A stretch of DNA of 56,771 nucleotides from Gammaproteobacteria bacterium (GCA_003645455.1 QNFE01000008.1:1-56771), one strand, 5' to 3'; positions 27,250-36,590 are shown, counted from the first letter of the stretch. Program-made: numbers and translations. The notes: generated by a model not told the origin, from the letters alone.

Positions 27250-29126
27250 TTTATGGGATAAAAACTAAATTTTGATTGTTGGTTGTTGCCCTCATCAAAA
27301 ACTATTAAAATCTGGTTGTTTTGTGGATTAAATGCTAAACCTTCTGCTTTAAGATTTTTATAGGTCATTAGTTTATTTAATTGTGACGATTCAATGGAAG
27401 TTTGCCACAAATGACTATGTTTTGCACCGTTTTGATTTTTGATTATTGCTGTAAGATATAATCTGTCACCTATCATTATAGCATCCGATAGTTTGTTATT
27501 TATTGGTAGGTATAATTTTTTGATAATTTTAAAATTATGCTGGTTATTGTTTGTTGTAAACAAAGTTTCAGGTGTGCCAATATCAACTAATGCAGTCGCT
27601 CCATCAGATAAAAATGGGGCTTTAAAGCCGATTATCAAATGCCCTTTTAATGCAAACATAGTTTCAATATCGAGCGTTTTGTTGTTGATGGCATCTTTTA
27701 AGAATGCATTTAATGTCATATCAGTTGTTTGTTGTTTCAAAATGTTATATAAGTTAATTTCTCTACCAACCTTAAAAGAATTATTTACTCTGGTAATTTC
27801 GACAATTTTTTGTCTCTTAGTTTTTTCTTTGCCACTTTTTGTGCGACTCAAAGACGATAGAATATATATTTTGTTATTAAGTTGGGTGATTGATTCTAAA
27901 TCATCAATGTTAACTGTTATGTCTAACCAACTGTGAACAACTCCATTATTATCCATAAATGGTAACCGAGTTTTGTGGTTAATTCTCTCATCAGTTACCA
28001 ACAAATAAGACTGTAAATCGTTCAGATAAATTGCCCCTGATGCTTCAATTGGGGTTGAGCTTTTTATGTCTTTAACTTTGCTGAAGGTTATATTTTTTAA
28101 GGTGGTAGCAAAAGCATCAAAATAACCAACAAATGAATTTGTTGTTGCCTGAATTTTTACCTTGTCTCCTAATGTAATGGCATTATTTGTTGGTAAATTG
28201 ATTAAAATTTCTCTGCCCCAACTTTTTAATGTAGAGCGTCTGCGTAATCTCTCCGGATATTCAACAATTGCCGAGCCAATGCTAGCAACTATGCCAATGG
28301 TTGAAACTTTTTTGCCAGCGAGGGTAGTTATTTTTAATGGTTGGTTTATTTTTAAATGATTTATTAGATCTTCATGCACAAAAGCCTGTATTTTATTTAC
28401 ATCCGAGCTATGCAAGGTTATAATGCTCATAAATGATGGCACAGTTTCGCCAGTTTGATAATTTATGACCCCCATAACCCCATCAAATGGTGCGATAATT
28501 TTTAATTGTTGTTGTTGTTGTCCTAAACTGGCAAGAATTGTTTCTAACTCGTTAATTTGAACCTGCAATGGTTTTTTATTTTTTATTTGGGCGTCTATGG
28601 CTTTAATTTTGTCATTGAATAATTTTGCAGTCATTGATTTATTTTTTTTCAAAGCAATTATTTCAGGTGAAGTGATATTTGTAATCACACCTTGTTGCTC
28701 TGTTAATAAAATTTGATTTATATTGTTTTTTGCTTGCAGATCTCGTATTTTATAATTTAATTGGACTATTTGAGTTGTCTTCTCTGTATTAAGATTTTTG
28801 ATCTGATTCTTATAATCATTAAGGTCCCAGTTTAATTGAGATTTTAATTGTTTGATTTGTAATTGGGTGGTATCAATTTGTTTTTGTAGGTTTTGGTTGG
28901 CAAAAGTAGCGATTGTTTGTCCCTTATCAAAACCATCACCTGAGGATAACATAATCTCTCGGACAACAACAGTAGCTTTAAAACTTATGTGTTTGACTTG
29001 ACTGGAAGCTATACCAAAAAAACTATTGACATCTCCTGTGTACGAGAGTGACATTAACAATATAATGACAATTGCACCTAACCAAGATAAAAATAACAAA
29101 TAGGGTTTTCTGCGGGCTCTTATCAT
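27246..29126 (-). CDS. HlyD-like adaptor with extra C-terminal repeat domain
   Basis: 626 aa. One N-terminal membrane segment (about 10-28) is followed by a lipoyl/coiled-coil hairpin region: GFDKGQTIATFANQNLQKQI, helices to about 195, then APFDGVMGVINYQTGETVPSFM and a beta-barrel region to about 340. This is a membrane-fusion protein. Residues about 350-626 are additional, with recurring patterns such as SGAIYLNDLQSYLLVTDER, GHLIIGFKAPF, DRLYLTAI and KAEGLAFNPQNNQILIVFDEG, looking like a beta-propeller of the SdiA-regulated/phytase-like kind. That combination is unusual. Sits between DUF4956 and the TolC-like gene, with 0- and 4-base junctions. Confidence 0.65.
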   Translation of the reverse strand: MIRARRKPYLLFLSWLGAIVIILLMSLSYTGDVNSFFGIASSQVKHISFKATVVVREIMLSSGDGFDKGQTIATFANQNLQKQIDTTQLQIKQLKSQLNWDLNDYKNQIKNLNTEKTTQIVQLNYKIRDLQAKNNINQILLTEQQGVITNITSPEIIALKKNKSMTAKLFNDKIKAIDAQIKNKKPLQVQINELETILASLGQQQQQLKIIAPFDGVMGVINYQTGETVPSFMSIITLHSSDVNKIQAFVHEDLINHLKINQPLKITTLAGKKVSTIGIVASIGSAIVEYPERLRRRSTLKSWGREILINLPTNNAITLGDKVKIQATTNSFVGYFDAFATTLKNITFSKVKDIKSSTPIEASGAIYLNDLQSYLLVTDERINHKTRLPFMDNNGVVHSWLDITVNIDDLESITQLNNKIYILSSLSRTKSGKEKTKRQKIVEITRVNNSFKVGREINLYNILKQQTTDMTLNAFLKDAINNKTLDIETMFALKGHLIIGFKAPFLSDGATALVDIGTPETLFTTNNNQHNFKIIKKLYLPINNKLSDAIMIGDRLYLTAIIKNQNGAKHSHLWQTSIESSQLNKLMTYKNLKAEGLAFNPQNNQILIVFDEGNNQQSKFSFYPIK

Positions 29127-29813
29127 TTATAGCTCAACTGTTGCCTCTTGTAACATAAAACTTAAACCGCTTAATGTTGATATTTGGGATAATTCTTGCA
29201 TAAACTCATCTGATTCTATTTTATTTTTAAGTTTTATTTGGTAAGCATAATCCATTTTTTCGCCACCTGACATCTCGCGTAAGGTTACCAAAGCAAATGT
29301 TTTGCAGTTATTTTTCAAAGCATTTTCTAAAACTTGCTTGTCATTTATGGCATCTGTTGCCATGCTAAAACGCAACATTCCATCAAAAATACTGCGGCTT
29401 CCCAATGGCGAATAATATAATACAAAAGAGGCAGTGCAAAAACTTAGCGTGCCAATGATGGCTATTAAAAAGCCATAGACACCAGTTGCCACCCCTACAC
29501 TCAAAGCGGCAAACATAAAAACTATATCTCGCGAGTCTTTAAAATTAGTGCGGAATCGGATAACAGCCATAGCCGCCATAATTCCCAGACCGCGTGCTAA
29601 ACTATCACCAACCGCTTGCATAACAGTGGCTGCCACTATGCTGATTAAAATCAAAGTTTGCACATAATTGCGTGAATAAGATAAACCACGAAATGTTCTC
29701 TCATAAGTCCATGCCACCAAAACAGACAACACAAATGCCAGTAAATTAACATAAATCAAAGTTATGGCAGTGGCATTTTCAGATATGGTCTGAATTGTTA
29801 AAAAATCAAGCAT
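29127..29813 (-). CDS. DUF4956 membrane protein
   Basis: 228 aa. Four membrane segments in the first 140 residues (about 18-36, 48-66, 75-90, 97-130) include GLGIMAAMAVIRFRTNFKDSRDIVFMFAALSVGVATGVYGF, the DUF4956 core, distantly like MgtC. A soluble C-terminal ACT-like part ends in QEATVEL. The function is unknown; members are commonly encoded with VTC and CotH proteins, as here. It abuts the HlyD-like gene. Confidence 0.8.
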   Translation of the reverse strand: MLDFLTIQTISENATAITLIYVNLLAFVLSVLVAWTYERTFRGLSYSRNYVQTLILISIVAATVMQAVGDSLARGLGIMAAMAVIRFRTNFKDSRDIVFMFAALSVGVATGVYGFLIAIIGTLSFCTASFVLYYSPLGSRSIFDGMLRFSMATDAINDKQVLENALKNNCKTFALVTLREMSGGEKMDYAYQIKLKNKIESDEFMQELSQISTLSGLSFMLQEATVEL

Positions 29814-29927
29814 TTGTTATTGTGTATTTAAAAAATTAAGAATATTATAATTTAATTTGAAAATTATTATTGAAAATATTTACCAAAAAGACTATATTTA
29901 TTTAATCGTTATTCCCCCCAATCACGT

Positions 29928-30195
29928 CATTGCGAGCGAGCTTGCGAGTGCGGCAATCTCACAGGGGCAGACGGAAACCACTAAGAGATTGCCACGAAAT
30001 ACGCCCTGCGGCGAATTCCTCGCAATGACGACATGTTTTAAGAGATCACTTTGTCGCTAACGCTCCTCGTGATGACGAATGTTTCCGTCATTGCGAGCGA
30101 GCCTGCGAGCGTGGCAATCTCATAAGGTTGTGCACCAAACCCCAAGAGATCACTTTGTCGCTACCGCTCCTCGTGATGACGGAATATAGCAAGAG
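29928..30195. repeat. Tandem GC-rich repeat modules
   Basis: Fills most of the 445-base gap 29814-30258. Two copies of GTCATTGCGAGCGAGC.TGCGAG, two of GAGATCACTTTGTCGCTA, two of CGCTCCTCGTGATGACG and a CTCGCAATGACG inverted end. Same modules as 11455-11685. No ORF of credible composition is present. Confidence 0.8.
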
Positions 30196-30258
30196 ACTGT
30201 TACGGCTACACACAGAGCCACGACGAATATTGTTATCATCGTAGCATCACAGACCTAT

Positions 30259-31305
30259 TCAAGGTATTACAACTGTGCCAGGGCTACCATCATCTGCTGT
30301 TGAGGCTTGCCAGTTTGTGCCATTATCATTATCGGTTGAATTTAAATTAGCGGATTTTAACTCCAATGATGGGCCTGTGCCATCGGCTGCCTCAGGCCAA
30401 AGATCTTTATCGTCATATTCAACACTATCAATCAACACCCCATTAGCATCTTTGAGATTAATCTTTCCCCCCTTATTTGATAATTTGCCATCCGTCCATT
30501 GCACTGAATCTATATATTTGCTGCTGTCTTTGGCGATAACCAAAGCCGTATTATTAGCAAGCGTAGTAGATGTTGCAAATGTGTGTTCTATGGCATTTGA
30601 GAGTGTCCAGCCACTAATATCAACATTACTACCGTGATTGTTATAAATTTCAACAAATTCTTTGGCAGGGTCGTCTTCTGGTGTCGGATCTTCATTCGGA
30701 TGATAATGAATTTCTGTAATAATAATTTTAGGTTTGGCTGCAATATTGGTGTCCTCTGTTGCTTGCCAATTCTCGCCACTATCATTCGAGGTTGAATCTA
30801 ATTTGTCAGATTTTAATTCTAAATAAAAGCCACCACCATCAGCAGTAATAGGCCATGGGGCAAGGTCGGTATATTCAACACTATCTACCAAAACATCAGA
30901 GTCATTTTTGAGGTTTATTTTTTCACCGCCGTTATCCAACTCACCGCTATCCCATTGCACCGAATCTGCATATTTTGTATTATCTTTTGCTAAAACCAAA
31001 GATGATTTGGCACTAATAGTTATGCTGGCTGTAAATTCATGATTTATGCCTTTGCTAAAACGCCAATTTAACAAATCAATATCCGAGCTAGTTGCATTGT
31101 ATATCTCAACAAATTCTTTAACCGTGCCATCAACAGGGTTATAGTGAATTTTGTTAATGATTACATCCTTTGATGGTGGTGTTGCAGGTTGTGGTGATGA
31201 CGGTGAACCGCTACCTGAATCTTCATCATTGCTACAGGATGAAAGTAAAATACATAAAGCCACAGTAGTGATAAATTTGTTGCTTGTTAAAAAATAAGTG
31301 TTCAT
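30259..31305 (-). CDS. Lipoprotein with two lamin-tail domains
   Basis: 348 aa. A lipoprotein signal (ILLSSCSNDEDS, Cys about residue 24) precedes a Ser/Pro spacer and two tandem lamin-tail domains (about 45-190 and 192-345): INKIHYNPVDGTVKEFVEIYN...LLNWRFSKGINHEF and ITEIHYHPNEDP...KEFVEIYNNHGSNVDISGWTLSNAIEHTF. Each ends LELKS..L.ST.ND.G.NWQA. Such domains mediate adhesion or anchoring of secreted enzymes. The next protein on this strand carries one more copy. AGGAG lies upstream of the start. Confidence 0.85.
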   Translation of the reverse strand: MNTYFLTSNKFITTVALCILLSSCSNDEDSGSGSPSSPQPATPPSKDVIINKIHYNPVDGTVKEFVEIYNATSSDIDLLNWRFSKGINHEFTASITISAKSSLVLAKDNTKYADSVQWDSGELDNGGEKINLKNDSDVLVDSVEYTDLAPWPITADGGGFYLELKSDKLDSTSNDSGENWQATEDTNIAAKPKIIITEIHYHPNEDPTPEDDPAKEFVEIYNNHGSNVDISGWTLSNAIEHTFATSTTLANNTALVIAKDSSKYIDSVQWTDGKLSNKGGKINLKDANGVLIDSVEYDDKDLWPEAADGTGPSLELKSANLNSTDNDNGTNWQASTADDGSPGTVVIP

Positions 31306-31380
31306 AATTATATTCTCCTTAAAAATTAAAATGTTTTTATTGTGCTACTAAATTTGGTTTTTGTCAAGTTTTTTTAACAT

Positions 31381-31600
31381 CCTCTCCCTATCTATGTCAT
31401 TTCGTGCTACTTCCTCAAAACCGTCATTGAAGTGCTCCAACACGGAATCTATCCAGCTACATGCACAGAACCATTTTTGTTCGTCGGGCTCCCTCAGGTT
31501 GCTAACAGAATCAATCATAACACAGAGAACACCTTGCTGGATGAATGGATGCTGAATCAAGTTCAGCATGACGAGGTTGGGGTTTATCAGCATGACGGCG
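31381..31600. repeat. Dispersed repeat, TCATTGAAGTGCTCC module
   Basis: Occupies the 337-base gap 31306-31642. It contains CGTCATTGAAGTGCTCCAACACGG, also found at 35167-35188 with one change, and the motif CTGAATCAAGTTCAGCATGACG, of the kind seen dispersed in many host-associated bacterial genomes. Short ORFs here look incidental. Confidence 0.6.
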
Positions 31601-31642
31601 GTTTGGTGTTTAGCATGATTGGATTCTTTTAGCATAACAAAT

Positions 31643-34600
31643 TTATTGATAAAATACATCTAACCTAATATTATTTTGTTCTGCTGTTCTGTGTCCTTCA
31701 CCTGATATTATAAAAGTCATAGCATTGCCGGCAGACCAAGAGCTTTTATTGACGACACTTTGAACCAAACTTGATAGGTTTGGTGTTGTGTATGACTTGC
31801 CAGTTGTCCATGGCTCCAAATCATCCCATCTCACAGACCCTAATCTTAGGCGATCGGTAATATTATTTACAGAATTTGTAAACCCACCTGAATTGGTGGT
31901 ATTTTCAATGTTAAATATTAAATTTGTAGGCTCTGTATGAGACTCATCGGCTTGAAATGTGATGTTAGCATATTTGATTGTAGCATCTTTGGGGATGGTT
32001 ATATCTTCAAACCTTAACCCAACAACTTGATTGCCACCACCATTGGTATTGTCCCAAACTAACTCTATATCGCTACTTGTTATATTCATAACACCATTCA
32101 TCTCCTCTGCGGTATTTGCAGAAGATGCTGTTTTTGTTAATTGAGTGCTTCCTGTTGGTGGTGTTACTATTATTGAAAATACAAAGTCATCGCTTGCTCC
32201 TGCATCATTTGTAGCTGTTATAGTATAGTCTTTTTGGCCGGCAACATAATCTGGAACTCCCCATATATAACCTGATGAGGTTTCAAAATGCAAACCATTT
32301 TCAATTGGTGGGTTTATTGAATAACTTTGTATCCTACTGCCACCTTTATTGCTTATTGCTATGGGGTTGCTTGTATATTGCCCACCTACTCTTAAAGTAA
32401 CAGGATTGCTATATCTATAATATAATTCTGGTTTAATAAGAGTTTGTGAAACACCAGGTGTTCCTCCGTTGTTTTGTGAGGTCAACCATGAGCCTCCACC
32501 ATTGTTTGACCTTGAGTTATATGCAGATTGTTTTAATTCCAAAGATGGACCTGTGCCATTTGGTTCTGCAACCCATGGATTAGAATTTAAAAAACTGACC
32601 TCATCAACAAGGATATTGTGTTGATCTTGTAACTCCAAAGTCTCCCCAATATCAGATAAATCTCCGCTACTCCATTGAATGGAATCTGAATATTTTGAAC
32701 TATCTTTGGCGATAACTAAAGTTGATTTTGCTGGAATTGTTGTGCTGGCTACAAATGTATGAGTGATGCCTTGGGTAAACTGCCAACCTGATATATCAAC
32801 CTCATTATTGTCATCGTTATATAATTCAATAAATTCAAATTCATTGCCGTTTGCAGGGCTGTAATGAATCTCCGTTATTATTACCAAAGGCTGTGATATG
32901 ATGGTTGGAATATTATTATCCATCCAATCTGTTCTGTCCATGAGCCAAACTCGTAAATGCTCATCTACTGCTTTTTCCCAAGTATTGCAATAAGATGGTG
33001 TTGTATCCAAATCACAGGCTTTTCTGTTAGGCCAAATATCTATACCCAAAACATTCCATCTTTGAAAATTTCTAATTTGCGCTTCATTTAATTTTGTTTT
33101 GGTGTCATTTAAAAACTGATTTAGATTTGCATCAGACCATGCACCAGATCTCATAGTTTGCCATTTGGTTTTTAATTTTTCTGCAAAAGAGTTATCTTTT
33201 ATCAAACGATTAAACCAATATGCAAGCGGTGCATACATCGTTTTGGTATGATCCCAGCCTTCTGGTGAGCCATTATAACCATAATCTGCATTACCCAAAC
33301 TTAAGTTAAAGTCCCAAACTGGCAACATAGATAATTTACCATCTCTATTTTTTGAAAATCTTTCGCTTATTCGCCAAGAATCCACATCCCTGAATAACTC
33401 TCTTGATAAAAATCTGCTAATAAAACTATCCACATCTAACCAATTTTCATAATAATTTGCATGAGATGAATTATTGAAATCAGGTGAAAATATAGCAGCA
33501 TCAAAATCATTTATATAATTTTTAATATAGGTTTTTTGCTCAATATTTAAATTTTTTGTTTTTGGGTATTCCACGATCAACATAGACCATTTATCATTGG
33601 TGTTAAAAAACCAGTCATTGATATTTTTATCAGTTTTTAACATATATCCGCCTGTTATTGCAGGTTCTGTTTTGTCGGTTAATGATAGTTTTTCAATATT
33701 TACCCTATCAGCGCCACGGGAGATTTTTTCCACCAAAAGATAAACTCCATCATATCGCAGTTCATCTCCTGAACGCACCAATAATTCCACAAGCTCAGAT
33801 CTTGGTGCTGAATAACCGCCTAAGTCTCTGGTTTTGTTATATGCTACATAATTGCGTATTAAAGATTTATCAGAATATGGTGCATTTAATATCCATTTAT
33901 TGTGTTTTGGCATACCCAACAAAGACACATCATTATCTGTGCCGTCAATTTTTTCGGTATCAAATCCATATTGTTTTTTGGGGAAACCTATCGAAGATTT
34001 GCCTCTGTAATCAATTTCCATATAACCTGAATACTCCGGCACCGTGGTAGTGAAATTGGCACGACCGCTTGATGTCGGTGGGATTATCGTTATTATGCCT
34101 TTTATTTTGGGATCAACCTGGATAAGTCCACCGTCAGTATCAATAACAACCAATGGTAGGTTGCTACTAAATCCTATTTGTAGCGCACCACTTAACGTTA
34201 CCTTGATTGGTTTTATAACAACATTTACCTGTTGAGTGGAAGAATCAATTGCTCCATCATTTGCTTTATATTTGAAAGAATCTTGTCCTGTTTGCCCTGC
34301 ATATGCGGTATAAGCAATAACACCTGTTTTTTTATCAATTTCAACTGATCCTTTGGTAGGTTGAGTGTCAATTAAAAATTCTATTTTATCATCGTCTGCA
34401 TCTGTTGCTGATAACATTGCCATTCTCTTCATTTGAGGGAATGCTGTAATGGTAGAGATTGCTTGCACGACCGGACGTGTATTTGTGTTTACTGTCACCT
34501 GTCCTACAACAGAAAACTCTCCATCTGATGCTGAAAATTCAAAAACATCTGTTTTTTTTGTTGTGTGTGCTGAATATGTGTAACTTCCTGACGACTGATT

Positions 34601-34882
34601 TAATTCTAAAACGCCAAAAGATGGTGCTTTAGTTATTTGATAGGTTAAATCATCACCATCAGGGTCCATAACTGGTAAATTGCCAGAATACACAACACCG
34701 ATTGTCGCATCAATAGTAGCAGAGTTTGTAATTGGGCTACGATTAGGAACAGTAGCACTTGTATTATTGTTGTCATTACTTGAATTGCTGTCTTTTTCGC
34801 TGTCGCCATTGTCTAAACAAGACACACTCAATGATGAGAGCAAAATGCCAAGCAAAATTAAATTGTATTTTTTGTTAATCAT
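31643..34882 (-). CDS. CotH-kinase lipoprotein with cadherin-like and lamin-tail domains
   Basis: 1079 aa. Lipoprotein signal (SLSVSC), then two Ig/cadherin-like repeats (about 45-225; DPDGDDLTYQITKAPSFG, DADDDKIEFLIDTQPTKG). The CotH kinase-like domain spans about 270-650: EYSGYMEIDYRGKSS, SLIRNYVAYN, LVEKISRGADRVNIEKL, GGYMLKTDK and PVWDFNLSLGNADY (metal-binding Asp near residue 525). Next come a lamin-tail domain (about 670-805), a putative Ig-like domain and a C-terminal beta domain (SSDIELVWDN, IRLDVFYQ). CotH proteins phosphorylate surface proteins in spores and other envelopes. It is the largest gene of the VTC/DUF4956/CotH cluster and has its own promoter. Confidence 0.87.
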   Translation of the reverse strand: MINKKYNLILLGILLSSLSVSCLDNGDSEKDSNSSNDNNNTSATVPNRSPITNSATIDATIGVVYSGNLPVMDPDGDDLTYQITKAPSFGVLELNQSSGSYTYSAHTTKKTDVFEFSASDGEFSVVGQVTVNTNTRPVVQAISTITAFPQMKRMAMLSATDADDDKIEFLIDTQPTKGSVEIDKKTGVIAYTAYAGQTGQDSFKYKANDGAIDSSTQQVNVVIKPIKVTLSGALQIGFSSNLPLVVIDTDGGLIQVDPKIKGIITIIPPTSSGRANFTTTVPEYSGYMEIDYRGKSSIGFPKKQYGFDTEKIDGTDNDVSLLGMPKHNKWILNAPYSDKSLIRNYVAYNKTRDLGGYSAPRSELVELLVRSGDELRYDGVYLLVEKISRGADRVNIEKLSLTDKTEPAITGGYMLKTDKNINDWFFNTNDKWSMLIVEYPKTKNLNIEQKTYIKNYINDFDAAIFSPDFNNSSHANYYENWLDVDSFISRFLSRELFRDVDSWRISERFSKNRDGKLSMLPVWDFNLSLGNADYGYNGSPEGWDHTKTMYAPLAYWFNRLIKDNSFAEKLKTKWQTMRSGAWSDANLNQFLNDTKTKLNEAQIRNFQRWNVLGIDIWPNRKACDLDTTPSYCNTWEKAVDEHLRVWLMDRTDWMDNNIPTIISQPLVIITEIHYSPANGNEFEFIELYNDDNNEVDISGWQFTQGITHTFVASTTIPAKSTLVIAKDSSKYSDSIQWSSGDLSDIGETLELQDQHNILVDEVSFLNSNPWVAEPNGTGPSLELKQSAYNSRSNNGGGSWLTSQNNGGTPGVSQTLIKPELYYRYSNPVTLRVGGQYTSNPIAISNKGGSRIQSYSINPPIENGLHFETSSGYIWGVPDYVAGQKDYTITATNDAGASDDFVFSIIVTPPTGSTQLTKTASSANTAEEMNGVMNITSSDIELVWDNTNGGGNQVVGLRFEDITIPKDATIKYANITFQADESHTEPTNLIFNIENTTNSGGFTNSVNNITDRLRLGSVRWDDLEPWTTGKSYTTPNLSSLVQSVVNKSSWSAGNAMTFIISGEGHRTAEQNNIRLDVFYQ

Positions 34883-34915
34883 TTGAAGCCTCTACATAAA
34901 GTCAATATATTGTCT

Positions 34916-34944
34916 AATTTAACAAATAATTAAAAGCTTGTCAA
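34916..34944 (-). promoter_or_regulatory. Promoter of the CotH gene
   Basis: On the minus strand TTGACA (34944-34939, perfect -35) is followed after 17 bases by TAAATT (34921-34916, 4 of 6 for -10). Transcription would start near 34909, and an AGAGG lies upstream of the ATG at 34882. An A8 tract and a G10 tract lie immediately upstream of the -35 box. Confidence 0.6.
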
Positions 34945-34954
34945 GTTTTTTTTG

Positions 34955-34964
34955 CCCCCCCCCC
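34955..34964. repeat. C10 homopolymer upstream of the CotH promoter
   Basis: Ten consecutive C on the plus strand, preceded by eight T. Read in the direction of the CotH gene this is G10 then A8, ending about 10 bases before the -35 box. The rest of the 472-base gap 34883-35354 holds the promoter, a weak ACATGC/GCATGT hairpin at 35056-35071 and the repeat at 35148-35230. Confidence 0.85.
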
Positions 34965-35147
34965 TCAACGATGAATGAAATATTGCTAACCTATTGATGT
35001 TGAATTATAAATTTTATTTTTGAAACTTTTGTATGAATCCAGCAACACTTATAAAACATGCAGAAGCATGTCTTTTATATTAAACTGGCAACAATAAACA
35101 TCTCTTTGTTGTCAAGTATTTTAGGTTATTATTTTTACATTATTGTC

Positions 35148-35230
35148 ATGCTGCCACCTAACTTCGTCATTGAAGTGCTCCGACACGGAACCTATCTACA
35201 CGATGCATGACGGAAGTTTGGGGTGCAAAA
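35148..35230. repeat. Dispersed repeat fragment
   Basis: Contains TCGTCATTGAAGTGCTCCGACACGGAACCTATC, sharing the CATTGAAGTGCTCC.ACACGGAA.CTATC block with 31381-31600 (written in short: same module with two changes). No gene. Confidence 0.6.
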
Positions 35231-35354
35231 TAATGGGTTTATTTGTATGATGAGATTTATTTGGCATAAAATACAACTTTAAGTTTTTCAAAATAACCTG
35301 ACAATTTTATATAAAATTTATTATAATGGCATTTTTCATATTCGTAATTAAATT

Positions 35355-36122
35355 ATGTTTTCTGTTAATTGCTTAAAAACTTTAAAATATTCAATCTTGT
35401 CGATTTCGTTTGCTTTTTTGTTGGCAATCACATCACAGACTAATGCCTCAACTACAAATAACGGTTTTAAATTAACTGATGCTGCTGATATTTTACAACT
35501 TGCAAAAAAAAAGAAAAAAAGCAAGAAAAAAAACAAGAAAAAAAAGAAAAAAAACAAGAAAAAGAAAACCAGTAAAGATAAAATCTCATATTTTGTGGGG
35601 TTTGGTGTCGATAATTTTAAAATAAATGAAGTATTTGGGGGCAACATTGATAGCACCCCAAAATCGTCCGGAGCAACTATTGGACTGTTTGCTCCTATCA
35701 ATATATTCAGGTTAAAAAAATTATACATATCCCCCTATTTATCTTCATATAGCGGAGCATCCTATCAAAAAAATTCAAATGATATTTGGATAGATAGTAA
35801 AAAAATTATCATAGGAGCGAACCTTGAAAAAAGAATTATGATCTCTAAAAAACTACATATTGCTCCGTTTTCCGGAGTTAAATACATCTCAATGAAAACA
35901 ACTGCTGCTGATGGATTTGATGACTCATGGAACATGACAGCCATATCTTCTCCGCTTGGAGCTAACTTTAATTTTCAAATAAATAAAACATTTGGAGTAT
36001 TTTTATCGGTTTCCATGGATGCTATTTATTTATATAAACATATAAAAATAGGTGACTATAATGCCGGCGAATCAAAGATTGCATCTGGGATAAACTATAT
36101 GATAGGCTTTAGTTATAAATAA
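35355..36122 (+). CDS. Outer membrane beta-barrel protein with poly-lysine segment
   Basis: 255 aa. Signal peptide to about residue 31, then a short linker and a lysine block at residues 51-71, in which nearly every residue is Lys with occasional Ser or Asn. Residues about 78-255 are alternating polar/hydrophobic strands (YFVGFGVDNFKI, GATIGLFAPI, KLYISPYLSSYSG) ending in MIGFSYK, consistent with an 8-stranded barrel. No specific family recognised. The A-rich tract coding the lysines is a run of AAG/AAA repeats and could vary in length. Confidence 0.65.
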   Translation: MFSVNCLKTLKYSILSISFAFLLAITSQTNASTTNNGFKLTDAADILQLAKKKKKSKKKNKKKKKKNKKKKTSKDKISYFVGFGVDNFKINEVFGGNIDSTPKSSGATIGLFAPINIFRLKKLYISPYLSSYSGASYQKNSNDIWIDSKKIIIGANLEKRIMISKKLHIAPFSGVKYISMKTTAADGFDDSWNMTAISSPLGANFNFQINKTFGVFLSVSMDAIYLYKHIKIGDYNAGESKIASGINYMIGFSYK

Positions 36123-36141
36123 ACCACAATAAAGATACATA

Positions 36142-36211
36142 GAGACCTTTGCATAATTCAAGCACTATTTTCTGTCCTCTCTAAACAGCACTTGAATTAT
36201 GCAAAGGTCTC
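36142..36211. mobile_element. MITE copy 5 (70 bp)
   Basis: Near-perfect hairpin: GAGACCTTTGCATAATTCAA at the left, inverted at the right, around a core with TCTGTCCTCTCTAAACAG. Flanked by the direct repeat ACATA on both sides, a 5-bp target duplication. Confidence 0.92.
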
Positions 36212-36341
36212 ACATAATGACATAGTCAATTATCCAACTTGTTGCCAATACAAATTTTATCCGTATTGATTTACCTATAGTTTTTCAGATAGATTTAAAA
36301 ATATCTAAATATAAAAACTACCATTTAGTTAGAATAGCGAG

Positions 36342-36590
36342 ATGAAAAAAGATGAATTTGACTTTGAAATTGATGTTTGTGGTTTCTTATGCCCTCTGCC
36401 AATTATTAAAATTCAAAACTTTGTCGGGCAGTTAAAAAATAAAGATGTCTTAAAAATTATTGCCAGCGATAAAGGAGTTTTGATAGATGTTCCTATTTGG
36501 TGTAAAATAAATAACTATAAATTTTTGGGACACTATACTGAAAAAAATAAATATTATCTAATGATCCAAGTAAATGACAATGTCAAATAG
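36342..36590 (+). CDS. tusA: TusA family sulfur carrier
   Basis: 82 aa. The signature CGFLCPLPIIKI at residues 13-24 carries the persulfide-forming Cys (first Cys) and the CPxP turn. TusA proteins shuttle sulfane sulfur in tRNA thiolation and in sulfur oxidation. The 3' end overlaps the CDF gene by 17 bases. Whether this copy serves tRNA modification or a dissimilatory path cannot be told; no dsr or hdr genes are in the window. Confidence 0.92.
   Translation: MKKDEFDFEIDVCGFLCPLPIIKIQNFVGQLKNKDVLKIIASDKGVLIDVPIWCKINNYKFLGHYTEKNKYYLMIQVNDNVK

Noticed and set aside
2836-30195. CRISPR array in the repeat-rich stretches
   Set aside because: The repeats are composite, of uneven spacing and without unique spacers of constant length; no cas genes.
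35348-35728. 126-codon ORF antisense to the poly-lysine OMP
   Set aside because: Run of Phe/Leu produced by the lysine codons on the other strand; no ribosome site.
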